Assembly (NCBI GenBank): GCA_035513295.1
Contig: DATKCH010000097.1
Span: 1 to 64,000, forward strand
Direction of reading: 5' to 3'
Source: DATHRK01 sp035513295
GTDB lineage: Bacteria; Gemmatimonadota; Gemmatimonadetes; Longimicrobiales; RSA9
Length of the DNA stretch: 64,000 bases
How positions within the stretch are numbered: position 1 is the first letter of the stretch; each line of letters opens with the position of its first letter. The notes beneath the pieces were generated by a model. It did not search any database, was not told the DNA's origin, and saw only the letters and a list, made by a program, of their open reading frames with translations. The translations under genes were made by a program, and so were the position numbers. Of this stretch, positions 37,835 through 45,308 are shown in pieces.

Positions 37835-38422
37835 TCAGCGCAGCGCGGATGCGACCCCCTTCCGGAGGCGGGCGGCGACGAGCGCCGCGATCAGGACCTT
37901 GACCGCGTCACCGGCCAGGAAGGGCATGAAGCCCAGTTGCAGGGCGCGCTCCGTGTCGCCCGTCAGGACGGCCAGTTGGGCGACCCCGCCGGCGAACACG
38001 ACGAGCGACGCGAGGAAGAGCCCGCCGGCGAGCCAGGCGTAGGCCGGAAGGCCCGCGCGCGGGCCTCGACGGCCCACCCAGCCAGCGGCGGCGGCGGCGG
38101 CGGGGAACGCCAACAGGTATCCGCCCGTGGGTCCGAACAGGTACGCCGGGCCGGCCCCCGCGGCGAACACCGGCAGACCGGCGATCCCCGCCGTCAGATA
38201 GGCCATCTGCGAGGCCGCGCCCAGCGTCGGTCCCAGCAGCGCGCCCGCGAGCAGCACGAACAGCGTCTGCAGCGTGACCGGTACCGCCGTGCCGGGCAGC
38301 GGAACCGCCGCGCGGGCGCCCACCGCGGTGAGCACCGCGAAGAGGAGAACCGCCAGGACCTTGAGCGCGCGCTGGGCGCTCCGGGACTCCGCCATGGTGG
38401 CGGTCAGTGAATTCGGCCTCAT
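37835..38422 (-). CDS. bioY: Biotin transporter BioY
   Basis: Substrate-binding membrane component of a biotin ECF transporter, 195 residues with about six helices. Family signatures are PLPGTAVPVTLQTLFVLLAG, ALLGPTLGAASQMAYLTAGI, AGLPVFAAGAGPAYLFGPTG and GYLLAFPAAA. No EcfA or EcfT gene is nearby; BioY can act alone or share modules encoded elsewhere. The ATG at 38422 has GGAG six bases upstream. Lying in a fatty-acid/branched-chain oxidation cluster, it may supply biotin for an acyl-CoA carboxylase encoded elsewhere. Confidence 0.93.
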   Translation of the reverse strand: MRPNSLTATMAESRSAQRALKVLAVLLFAVLTAVGARAAVPLPGTAVPVTLQTLFVLLAGALLGPTLGAASQMAYLTAGIAGLPVFAAGAGPAYLFGPTGGYLLAFPAAAAAAGWVGRRGPRAGLPAYAWLAGGLFLASLVVFAGGVAQLAVLTGDTERALQLGFMPFLAGDAVKVLIAALVAARLRKGVASALR

Positions 38423-38423
38423 G

Positions 38424-39635
38424 TCAGCTCCTGTCCACCGAGAGTGCCACCGCGTCTCCTCCCCCGAGGCAGAGCGTGGCGATTCCGCTTTCCGCGTCGC
38501 GATCCCGCATCGCGTGGAGCAGCGTCACCAGGATGCGCGCTCCGGACGCGCCTATGGGGTGCCCGAGCGCGACCGCGCCTCCGTGCACGTTCACCCGCTC
38601 CCAGTCCCAGCCCAGCTCTCGGCCGTCGGCGAGCGCCTGAACCGCGAACGCTTCGTTGGCCTCGATCAGATCGTAGTCGTCGATCCCGCGGCCGTCCTTC
38701 TCCATGACGCGCCGGACCGCCGTGACGGGCGCGAAGAACAGCTCCCTCGGCGCGACCGCCCCCGAGGAATAGGAGGCGACACGGGCCTGGATCTCCAGCC
38801 CGTGCGCACGCGCGTACTCCTCGCTGGCCACCACCAGCGCCGCGGCGCCGTCATTCAGACCCGGCGCGTTGCCGGCGGTCACGACGGGCTCCGAGACCTC
38901 GGGGGGGGCGTCGCGGTCGAACACGGTGGGCAACCGGCCGAGCGTCTCCGCGGTCGTGTCCCGCCGCGGCGACTCGTCCGCGGCGACGACCGTCGTACCC
39001 TTCCGCGAGCTGATCTCGATGGGCACGATCTCCGCCTCGAACTTGCCGGCGTCCTGGGCCGCGATGGCCCGTTCGTGCGACCCCAGCGCGAACGCATCGG
39101 CGTCCTCGCGGGAGATGCCCGCCTTCCGGGCGGTGTACTCCGCGTGGCCGCCCATGTGGCAGGAATGAAAGCCGCAGAACAGCCCGTCGTGGAGCAGTCC
39201 GTCGACCATCGACTGATCGCCGAACTTCACCCCCGTGCGGTGGCCCGAGACGTAGTACGGGGCGTTCGACATGGACTCCATGCCGCCCGCGACTAGGACC
39301 CGGGCATCTCCGGCGCGGACCGCCTGCGCCGCGAGCATCACCGCCTGCAGGCCGGAGCCGCATACGCGGCTCACGCCCATCGCGCCGACGTTGTCGGGAC
39401 ACCCGCCCGCGAGCGCGGCCTGGCGCGCGGGCGCCTGGCCGAGGCCGGCGGACAGGACGTTTCCGAGGATCACGTCGTCGATGTCGGCGGCGTCGATCCC
39501 CGAGCGGTCGAGAGCGGCGCGGATGGCCACGGCGCCCAGGTCGGTCGCGGACCTGCTGGCCAGCCCGCCGAGAAAGCGCCCGATCGGCGTGCGCGCGGAT
39601 CCCACGATGACCGCGGTGCGCCGCGGATCGCTCAT
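38424..39635 (-). CDS. Acetyl-CoA C-acetyltransferase (thiolase)
   Basis: Thiolase of 403 residues that cleaves or forms 3-ketoacyl-CoA. Active-site Cys in VSRVCGSGLQAVMLAAQA, the middle GGMESMSNAPYYVSGHRTG, TAGNAPGLNDGAAALVVAS, NEAFAVQALADGR, the His in VHGGAVALGHPIGASGARIL, and the last Cys in TLCLGGGDAVALS. GGAGGAG stands four bases before the ATG. It is the first gene of the run thiolase-bioY-hydroxyacyl dehydrogenase-acyl-CoA dehydrogenase-leucine dehydrogenase-glyA, so its promoter should lie in 39636-39770; I see no clear consensus there. Confidence 0.96.
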   Translation of the reverse strand: MSDPRRTAVIVGSARTPIGRFLGGLASRSATDLGAVAIRAALDRSGIDAADIDDVILGNVLSAGLGQAPARQAALAGGCPDNVGAMGVSRVCGSGLQAVMLAAQAVRAGDARVLVAGGMESMSNAPYYVSGHRTGVKFGDQSMVDGLLHDGLFCGFHSCHMGGHAEYTARKAGISREDADAFALGSHERAIAAQDAGKFEAEIVPIEISSRKGTTVVAADESPRRDTTAETLGRLPTVFDRDAPPEVSEPVVTAGNAPGLNDGAAALVVASEEYARAHGLEIQARVASYSSGAVAPRELFFAPVTAVRRVMEKDGRGIDDYDLIEANEAFAVQALADGRELGWDWERVNVHGGAVALGHPIGASGARILVTLLHAMRDRDAESGIATLCLGGGDAVALSVDRS

Positions 39636-39774
39636 ATCTCCTCCAACGATTTGCTCAGCAGGACGCGCCGAAACGGCGACGCGGGGGCGAAAGATAGCGA
39701 TATGCCGAGGTCGGGTCTAGCACGCCCGCGCGCGCAGGCGCGCGAGGGATGTCCGGCGTCGGGCGCGCTCCGAA

Positions 39775-39801
39775 GCGCTCCGCCGGTGCCCCGGCGAGCG
39801 C
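39775..39801 (-). terminator. Possible terminator hairpin after the MBL gene
   Basis: GCGCTC and GAGCGC plus GCCGG and CCGGC pair as an 11-bp stem with one bulge and loop of four, ten bases past the end of the MBL-fold gene. There is no T-run. It separates this transcript from the thiolase transcript. Confidence 0.45.
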
Positions 39802-39811
39802 CGTCCCGGAC

Positions 39812-40687
39812 TCAGCCGGGGATCAGCTCCGGCCGCGCCGACGTCGGGTCGAGGCGGCCCCACGGCTGGTCCGGGTCGTGCTCGAATACGAGCAGCCAGT
39901 CCTCCTCGCGAGCCCTCGCCAGCAACGACCGCTTGCTCTCCAGCGTTACCAACGGCTCCAGGTCGTAGCCCATGATCCAGGGGAGCGGCAGGTGCGCCAC
40001 CGTCGGAACCAGGTCGGCCAGGAAGCACGCCACCTCGCCGCCGGACTCGATGCGCACCGACTGGTGGTGGGGCGTGTGGCCGGGGGTCCTGAGGACTCGG
40101 ACTCCCGGGACCACGTCCATCTCCCCCTCCAGGAAGTCGAAGAGCTCGGCCTCCGCGACGGGATCGTAGTTGGGCGGCAGGTAGCTCGCGCGCACGCGCT
40201 CGTTGTCACGATGCGCGAATTCGTACTCGGCCCGCTGGACGAGGTACCGTGCGCCGGGGAAGGACGGCTCCGCGACCCGCTCGTCCACACGGCGCGTGTT
40301 GCCCCCGGCGTGGTCGAAATGCAGGTGGGTGTTGACGACGTAGTCCACGTCGTCCGGTGCGAATCCGGCCGCCCGGATGGCGTCCTCCAGGCGGGTCGGA
40401 TCGCCCTCGTTGCTTATGCCGTAGATGTCCAGGAAGCGGTCCGACTCCTTGTTCCCCGCGCCCGTGTCGACAAGCACGAGCGCGTCCGCGCTCTCGATGA
40501 GGAGGCAGCGAAGCGCGAGCGAGATGCGGTTGCGGTCGTCGGCGGGAGCGCGCCGCTCCCACATGGGCTTGGGCACGACCCCGAACATCGCGCCGCCATC
40601 CAGCCGAATCGCTCCGGCGTCGAGCGCGTGCAGGCGGAAGTCCCCCAGGGTTCGCGAAGCGACGAGCGGCCCGTCGGAAGGATTCAT
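39812..40687 (-). CDS. MBL-fold metallo-hydrolase
   Basis: Protein of 291 residues with the metallo-beta-lactamase fold. Metal ligands are visible in YVVNTHLHFDHAGGNTRR (HxHxDH) near residue 120, His in LRTPGHTPHHQSVRI, Asp in CFLADLVPTVAHL, and His in LLVFEHDPDQP near the end. Members of this branch hydrolyse lactones or thioesters; the substrate here is unknown. The ATG at 40687 is preceded by GAGGAA; the long open frame upstream is an artefact overlapping the exonuclease gene. It follows the exonuclease gene by 29 bases. Confidence 0.88.
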   Translation of the reverse strand: MNPSDGPLVASRTLGDFRLHALDAGAIRLDGGAMFGVVPKPMWERRAPADDRNRISLALRCLLIESADALVLVDTGAGNKESDRFLDIYGISNEGDPTRLEDAIRAAGFAPDDVDYVVNTHLHFDHAGGNTRRVDERVAEPSFPGARYLVQRAEYEFAHRDNERVRASYLPPNYDPVAEAELFDFLEGEMDVVPGVRVLRTPGHTPHHQSVRIESGGEVACFLADLVPTVAHLPLPWIMGYDLEPLVTLESKRSLLARAREEDWLLVFEHDPDQPWGRLDPTSARPELIPG

Positions 40688-40716
40688 TCGGTTCCTCGGT
40701 TCGGACGGCGCCGCCG

Positions 40717-41688
40717 TCAGGCCCACTCCATGGATCGCGGCAGAGAGGAACGGCGGCGCGATTTCGAGCCAGCCGGCTTCAGCAGCGTGCGCAGGTCGGC
40801 AAGCGTGGGCGCGGCTCGCTCCTCCGCGCGCTCGATCAGTCGGACCAGCAGCGCGGCGGTCGCGCGCGCATCGCCCCAGGCTCGGTGCCTGGCTTCGTTG
40901 GGGATGCCGAAGTAGCGGGACAACGCGTCCAGCGAGCGGCTCCGGACCTCTGGCACGAGACGCCGCGACATGCGCACCGTACACAGGCGCACCCGGCTCG
41001 GGACGCGCCGGCGGCAGAGATCGAATTCGCCCCGCAGGAAGCGCCAGTCGAAGCCGACGTTGTGCGCCACCAGGACCCTGCCCCGCAGCATCGCCTGGAC
41101 GGACTGGGCCACGTCCGCGAACCTCGGCGCGGCGTCCACCATCTCCTGCGATATGCTCGTGAGCCTCCGGATCGCGGGCGGGATGGTCCGGCCCGGGTTG
41201 ACGAGCGAGCGGAACTCGCCGCGATACTCGCCGCCGCCGGACAGGCACACGATCCCGACCTCGGTGACGCGGTGACCGAACGCGCCGGAGCCGCCCGTCG
41301 TCTCCACGTCGACGACCGCGTATTCGAGACCCACGAGCCTGTCCCCCTCGCCGATCGCGGCCTCGGCCGGGCGCACGGGCGCGCCCGGCCCCGGGAGACC
41401 TCCGGGTCCGGCCGACAGGCCCCAGGGGATGGGCTGGGGGACCGTGGGGTGGCACGGCGCGGCGGGCGCCTCCCGGACGATCGTACGGTCCGCGGGGGCG
41501 GGCCGGTAGGCGCGCTGGCGGTAGCGCGTCTCCACCCCGTCGAGGGCTCCGCGAGCGGCCGCGAGCCGGGTCTCCCGGTCCGCGAACCAGAGCTCCCGGC
41601 CGTCGCCCTCCCCCGCCGGCCCTCTTTTCCCCTCCCCGGCAGGCGGATCTACCAGGCCTCCGCCCTGCGTACCGGTAGCGTCATGCAT
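40717..41688 (-). CDS. DnaQ-like 3'-5' exonuclease
   Basis: Protein of up to 323 residues. Residues about 118-290 form a DEDDh exonuclease: ExoI in YAVVDVETTGGSGAFGHRVT, ExoII in VLVAHNVGFDWRFLRGEFDL, ExoIII in HRAWGDARATAALLVRL. The first 110 residues are low-complexity and Gly/Pro/Arg-rich. The start at the ATG 41688 makes a 40-base overlap with the arginine deiminase gene; a later start is possible. It may be a proofreading subunit of DNA polymerase or a separate repair or RNA exonuclease. Confidence 0.85.
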   Translation of the reverse strand: MHDATGTQGGGLVDPPAGEGKRGPAGEGDGRELWFADRETRLAAARGALDGVETRYRQRAYRPAPADRTIVREAPAAPCHPTVPQPIPWGLSAGPGGLPGPGAPVRPAEAAIGEGDRLVGLEYAVVDVETTGGSGAFGHRVTEVGIVCLSGGGEYRGEFRSLVNPGRTIPPAIRRLTSISQEMVDAAPRFADVAQSVQAMLRGRVLVAHNVGFDWRFLRGEFDLCRRRVPSRVRLCTVRMSRRLVPEVRSRSLDALSRYFGIPNEARHRAWGDARATAALLVRLIERAEERAAPTLADLRTLLKPAGSKSRRRSSLPRSMEWA

Positions 41689-42923
41689 CGGGCACCGCCT
41701 CCCCCCCGGACCAGTTCCGCCCCATCGAAGGTGATCACCGCCCGCTGATCATCGGCGATCTCCTCCTGCCCCGTCAAGAAATCCACCGCGTCCACGATCC
41801 GGTAGCCGGCCGCGCGCTCCATCTCGTGGTAGGTGTGCTCGTTGCGGCCGTACCCGAGCAGGAGGCCGGGCCGGATCGCCATGAAGTTGCACCCGCTGGA
41901 CCACTGCTCCCTTTCCTGGTTGGTCCTGCGGGAACCACCGCACCGTATAGGTTCGAGCGGCAGGCCCACCGCCTTCAGCGCGGCGAAGAAGTCCTTCTGC
42001 TCGCGCATTCCCTTCCGCCCCGCGCGGTAGTGCAGCACGGAGGCCCGGCCGGGTCCGATGAACTCGGGCGGAAAGACCACGCCGTGCTCCGCGTCGATCA
42101 TCGTGAAGATCATGTCGAGGTGGATCATCGCCCGGTCCGTGGGCAGGACCACGACCAGAATGTCGCGCACGCCCTGCTCCGTCACGAGCCGTTCGGAAAG
42201 CGCGTCGAAGGCGCCCGGGCTGGAGCGCTCCGACAGGCCCATCACGACCAGGTCCCGCCTCAGGACGTGGATGTCGCCGCCCTCGATCGTGTAGCCGCCC
42301 CGACGCTCCTCGCTGCCGTCGTAGATCAGACCGGAATTCGAAAGCGCCGGGTGATAGGTGAACAGCGCCTTCATGAGGAGCTCCTCGGTCCAGCGCGCGG
42401 TGTACCGCATGGAGCCGATGACGGCCCCGTCCCCCACGACCATCGCCGCGTCGCGCGTGTAGAACAGGTTGGGCAATGGCGGCAGGTCGTAGCCCTGCAC
42501 CCCGAGCAGCCGCTGCAGGGGCCCCTCGGTGACCTCCCGCCCCTCGATGAAGTACGTCACGAGCTCTCCGGGTTCGAGCTCGCGCAGGCGCGCCGCGAGC
42601 GGCTCGGAGTGGATCATCTCCGCAGCGCGGTCGACCAGGAACCGCCGAGCGTCCCCGCTCTCGCACAGGTCCCGCAGCAGGTCGCGCACCTCGTAGACCT
42701 CGGCGAAGCGCGCCAGGATCGACTTGAACACGTGGTGCTCGGCGCGCGCGGCCTCGAGATCGATGATGTCGTCGTACAGGAAGTCGGAGCGCGTCGCGGG
42801 GGTGACCGCTAGGAGCTCGGGCCCCGGCGTGTGGCAGATCACGGCCTCCAGCGCCCCTATTTCCGAGGAAACGTGCACCGCCTGCGACGACCGCCGTCTT
42901 CTGGCGAGCGTGCCGGCGTTCAT
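41649..42923 (-). CDS. arcA: Arginine deiminase
   Basis: Hydrolyses arginine to citrulline and ammonia; 424 residues. Family features: VSSEIGALEAVICHTPGPEL at the start, LPNLFYTRDAAMVVGDGAVI, GGYTIEGGDIHVLRRD, AMIHLDMIFTMIDAEHGVVF with the catalytic His, CNFMAIRPGLLLGYGRNEHT, and the catalytic Cys413 in GGGGARCMTLPVRR. The ATG overlaps the rex stop (ATGA), so the two are translated together from a Rex-controlled promoter. Ornithine carbamoyltransferase and carbamate kinase genes, the usual partners for ATP gain, are not in the window. Confidence 0.95.
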   Translation of the reverse strand: MNAGTLARRRRSSQAVHVSSEIGALEAVICHTPGPELLAVTPATRSDFLYDDIIDLEAARAEHHVFKSILARFAEVYEVRDLLRDLCESGDARRFLVDRAAEMIHSEPLAARLRELEPGELVTYFIEGREVTEGPLQRLLGVQGYDLPPLPNLFYTRDAAMVVGDGAVIGSMRYTARWTEELLMKALFTYHPALSNSGLIYDGSEERRGGYTIEGGDIHVLRRDLVVMGLSERSSPGAFDALSERLVTEQGVRDILVVVLPTDRAMIHLDMIFTMIDAEHGVVFPPEFIGPGRASVLHYRAGRKGMREQKDFFAALKAVGLPLEPIRCGGSRRTNQEREQWSSGCNFMAIRPGLLLGYGRNEHTYHEMERAAGYRIVDAVDFLTGQEEIADDQRAVITFDGAELVRGGGGARCMTLPVRRAEAW

Positions 42924-43567
42924 TCGCCGCCCCGGTGCGCGTCTCGCCGGGCCTCCGCGAGCGCGTACGACAGACCTTCCAGTTCGACCGCCATGTTCAC
43001 CGTGCGCAACGCCACGCCATCGGGCACCTCGAGCGCGGCCGGGGCGAAGTTCAGGATGGCGCGGGCGCCCGCCCCCACCGCGCGGTCCACCACGCGCTGG
43101 GCCGCGCCGGCCGGCACCGCGACGATGACGATGTCGATCTCGCGCTCGACCAGCTCACGCTCCATGTCGTCGTCGGAGCACACCGGGATGCCCTGGATGG
43201 TGCTCCCCACCTTGTCCGGGTCGGCGTCGAAGCCGAGCACGATGTGGAAGCCCTCGCTGCGAAACTCACGGTAGCCCATCAGGGCGCCCCCGATCCTGCC
43301 GGTGCCGACCACGGCCACGCGCCAGGGGCGGCGCAGGCCCAGGATGTCGCGCAGGGCACCCGCCAGTTCGGCCACCGGATAGCCGAGTCCGCGCTTGCCG
43401 AACGTGCCGAACACCGACAGGTCCTTGCGCACCTGCGCGGCGGTGGTGCCGGCGCGGGCGGCGAGGTCCCCGCTGGAGACGGTCAGCCGGCCCTGGTCCT
43501 GGAATTCCCGGAGATGGCGGCGATACAGCGACAGGCGGAGGACGGTGGAGTCTGAGACCTTCTTCAT
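42920..43567 (-). CDS. rex: Redox-sensing transcriptional repressor Rex
   Basis: Repressor of 215 residues that leaves DNA when NADH rises. The N-terminal winged helix (residues 1-78) has LRLSLYRRHLREFQDQGRL, SSGDLAARAGTTAAQVRKDL and SVFGTFGKRGLGYPVAEL. The Rossmann domain has WRVAVVGTGRIGGALMGYRE and later AVPAGAAQRVVDRAVGAGAR. These match the Rex family throughout. A perfect Rex operator lies 17 bases upstream of the ATG, so the gene is likely autoregulated. It is followed by arginine deiminase in a 4-base overlap. Confidence 0.97.
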   Translation of the reverse strand: MKKVSDSTVLRLSLYRRHLREFQDQGRLTVSSGDLAARAGTTAAQVRKDLSVFGTFGKRGLGYPVAELAGALRDILGLRRPWRVAVVGTGRIGGALMGYREFRSEGFHIVLGFDADPDKVGSTIQGIPVCSDDDMERELVEREIDIVIVAVPAGAAQRVVDRAVGAGARAILNFAPAALEVPDGVALRTVNMAVELEGLSYALAEARRDAHRGGE

Positions 43568-43583
43568 GGCGGCCCGCGCTGCT

Positions 43584-43601
43584 TGTGAATCGATTCACAA
43601 A
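43584..43601. promoter_or_regulatory. Rex operator (TTGTGAATCGATTCACAA)
   Basis: An 18-base perfect palindrome with the Rex-family pattern TTGTGA-N6-TCACAA, 17 bases upstream of the rex ATG and downstream of the end of the sensor-kinase-like gene. Bound Rex would block transcription of rex and arginine deiminase until NADH is high. It is the only TTGTGA palindrome I find in the window. Confidence 0.92.
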
Positions 43602-43628
43602 GCAAGCTACCCGCGCCGGAGAGGCTCG

Positions 43629-44387
43629 TCAAACCGCCGCTGCCGGCCCTGGCAGCACCATCTCCAGCCGGCTTTCCGCGTCCCCCGGGACGAACCGCAG
43701 GCGGCCGCCGATCAGGGCGGCCGTGACCGCCGCCACGGCGACCCTCAGCCAGGATCCCGGGGGCGCTCCCTCTCCGGCCTCCGGGACCGCCTCCAGGGCC
43801 GCGGTCAGCACCTCCATGGCGCTCCCTCCGGCGGCCGGCGCGGGGATCCAGAGCCAGTCACCTCCCGGGCCGAGCCAGGTCGCCTTCAGCCAGCCATCCT
43901 CCGCATCCTGCACGCCGGGGAGGGTAATCACGATGCGCCCCGACGGCGCCTCCCTGGCGACCGCCGTGGTGGCGAGGATCAGCACCCGCTCCAGGCGCTT
44001 GGCGTCCGTCTGCACTAGACGGGGCGAGCCCCCGCCGCGCACTTCGAAGGGCGCGCCCTCCCGGGCGAGCGCCAACGCGTAGGCCTCAACGTCCTCGTTC
44101 AGATGCGCGATCGACAGCGACTCGAGCTCCGGCGCGGGAGGGCTTCCGACCGCGAGGCCGGCGAGGTCGACAGCGCCGTTGACGAGGTGCGTGAGCTGCC
44201 TGGCGGCGACCCCGATGCGGTCGACCGCGTGTCCCACCTTTTCGTCCAGCTCCCCCAGGATACCCTCGGAGAGCAGCTCCTGGTGCCCGAGGATGGATGA
44301 CAGCGGCGTCCGGAACTCGTGTCCGATCTCCTCCAGCAACGCGCGCGTGAACGCGTCGGCCGCCGGTGCGCGATCCTCCGCCGTCAT
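43629..44387 (-). CDS. Histidine-kinase-like protein with degenerate ATPase domain
   Basis: Protein of 252 residues. Residues 14-75 form a HisKA dimerisation domain with the phospho-acceptor His in EIGHEFRTPLSSILGHQELL. The rest has the length and position of a HATPase domain, but the N-box Asn is missing (LERVLILATTAVAREAPSGR where LxQVLxNLLxNA is usual) and the G1 (DxGxG) and G2 boxes are not seen. It has no membrane or sensor domain. It is probably a pseudokinase that no longer binds ATP. GGAGGGAG precedes the ATG at 44387. It is 85 bases downstream of rsmA, on the same strand, and before rex. Confidence 0.75.
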   Translation of the reverse strand: MTAEDRAPAADAFTRALLEEIGHEFRTPLSSILGHQELLSEGILGELDEKVGHAVDRIGVAARQLTHLVNGAVDLAGLAVGSPPAPELESLSIAHLNEDVEAYALALAREGAPFEVRGGGSPRLVQTDAKRLERVLILATTAVAREAPSGRIVITLPGVQDAEDGWLKATWLGPGGDWLWIPAPAAGGSAMEVLTAALEAVPEAGEGAPPGSWLRVAVAAVTAALIGGRLRFVPGDAESRLEMVLPGPAAAV

Positions 44388-44471
44388 GGTCTCTCCCTCC
44401 AGGTCTGCCTGGCGATTCCTCGACTCGCGGACGCACTGCAAGACCCCTGCTCGCGACCCGCCGCTCCCGCG

Positions 44472-45308
44472 TCAGCGGTTCGCCAGCGCCCGGGCGAGTC
44501 TCACGAACGCCTCCGGACCGAATGTCTCCGGGCGCGCGCGCAGGTCCATGTCCAGATCGCGCGCCAGGGATTCGACGGCCGCGCGAGAGAGATGGAACTC
44601 CGGCGCGTCCCGCAGGATTCGCTGGAACTGCTTGCGCCGCCGTCCGAACGCGACCCGGGTGAGCGTGCGGACGGCGGCTTCCTCCAAGGGGGCCAGCCGC
44701 GGGGGCAGGTGCGGACGCACGCGCAGGACCGATGACTCGACATCGGGTACGGGCCTGAACGCCCGCCGGGAAACCTGCATGACGAGCTCCACGTCGGCGC
44801 GCGTCCGGATCCCGACGCTGAGCGCGCCGTAGGTCCTGCCACCGGGCTCGGCGAGGATGCGATCCGCCACCTCTCGCTGCACCATCACCACGGCCGCCGC
44901 TGGCCTCCAGGCGGCGGAAAGCACGTGGAATAGCATCGCGGAGGCCCGGTTGTACGGCAGGTTCCCGACCAGCTTGAACGCTCCCTCCGCCAACCCGACG
45001 GCGCCGCGCTCGGTCTCGAGGAAGTCGGCGTGGAGGATCTCCACGCCCGGGGCGGCCGCGTACCGGCCGCGCAGCTCCGCGGCCAGACCGTCATCGAGCT
45101 CGACGCAGACGAGCCGGCCCACCGCGCCCGCCAGGTGGCCGGTGAGCGCCCCCCGCCCCGGCCCCACCTCGACGACCGTGTCCCGCGCGCACGGGTCCAG
45201 GCTGCCGACGATGGCGCGCTGGGTGTTGGGATCGATCAGGAAGTTCTGGCCGAGCGAGCGCTTGGGGCGGGGGCCGGCCGCGCCGCTCCGGGCGCCGCCC
45301 CCGGTCAC
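44472..45308 (-). CDS. rsmA: 16S rRNA dimethyladenosine transferase RsmA
   Basis: Methylates the two adjacent adenines near the 3' end of 16S rRNA; 278 residues. Features: KRSLGQNFLIDPNTQRAIV, SAM-binding VVEVGPGRGALTGHLAG, VGNLPYNRASAMLFHVL (the NLPY catalytic motif), VQREVADRILAEPGGRTYGA and FRPVPDVESSVLRVRPH. The C-terminal helical domain includes AFGRRRKQFQRIL. The GTG start overlaps the SpoIIE-type gene stop (GTGA). It is in a transcript with the anti-sigma regulators. Confidence 0.97.
   Translation of the reverse strand: MTGGGARSGAAGPRPKRSLGQNFLIDPNTQRAIVGSLDPCARDTVVEVGPGRGALTGHLAGAVGRLVCVELDDGLAAELRGRYAAAPGVEILHADFLETERGAVGLAEGAFKLVGNLPYNRASAMLFHVLSAAWRPAAAVVMVQREVADRILAEPGGRTYGALSVGIRTRADVELVMQVSRRAFRPVPDVESSVLRVRPHLPPRLAPLEEAAVRTLTRVAFGRRRKQFQRILRDAPEFHLSRAAVESLARDLDMDLRARPETFGPEAFVRLARALANR

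Noticed and set aside
37830..38430. BirA-type operator or riboswitch controlling bioY
   Set aside because: bioY follows the thiolase stop by one base and no palindrome of the BirA or BioR type is seen.
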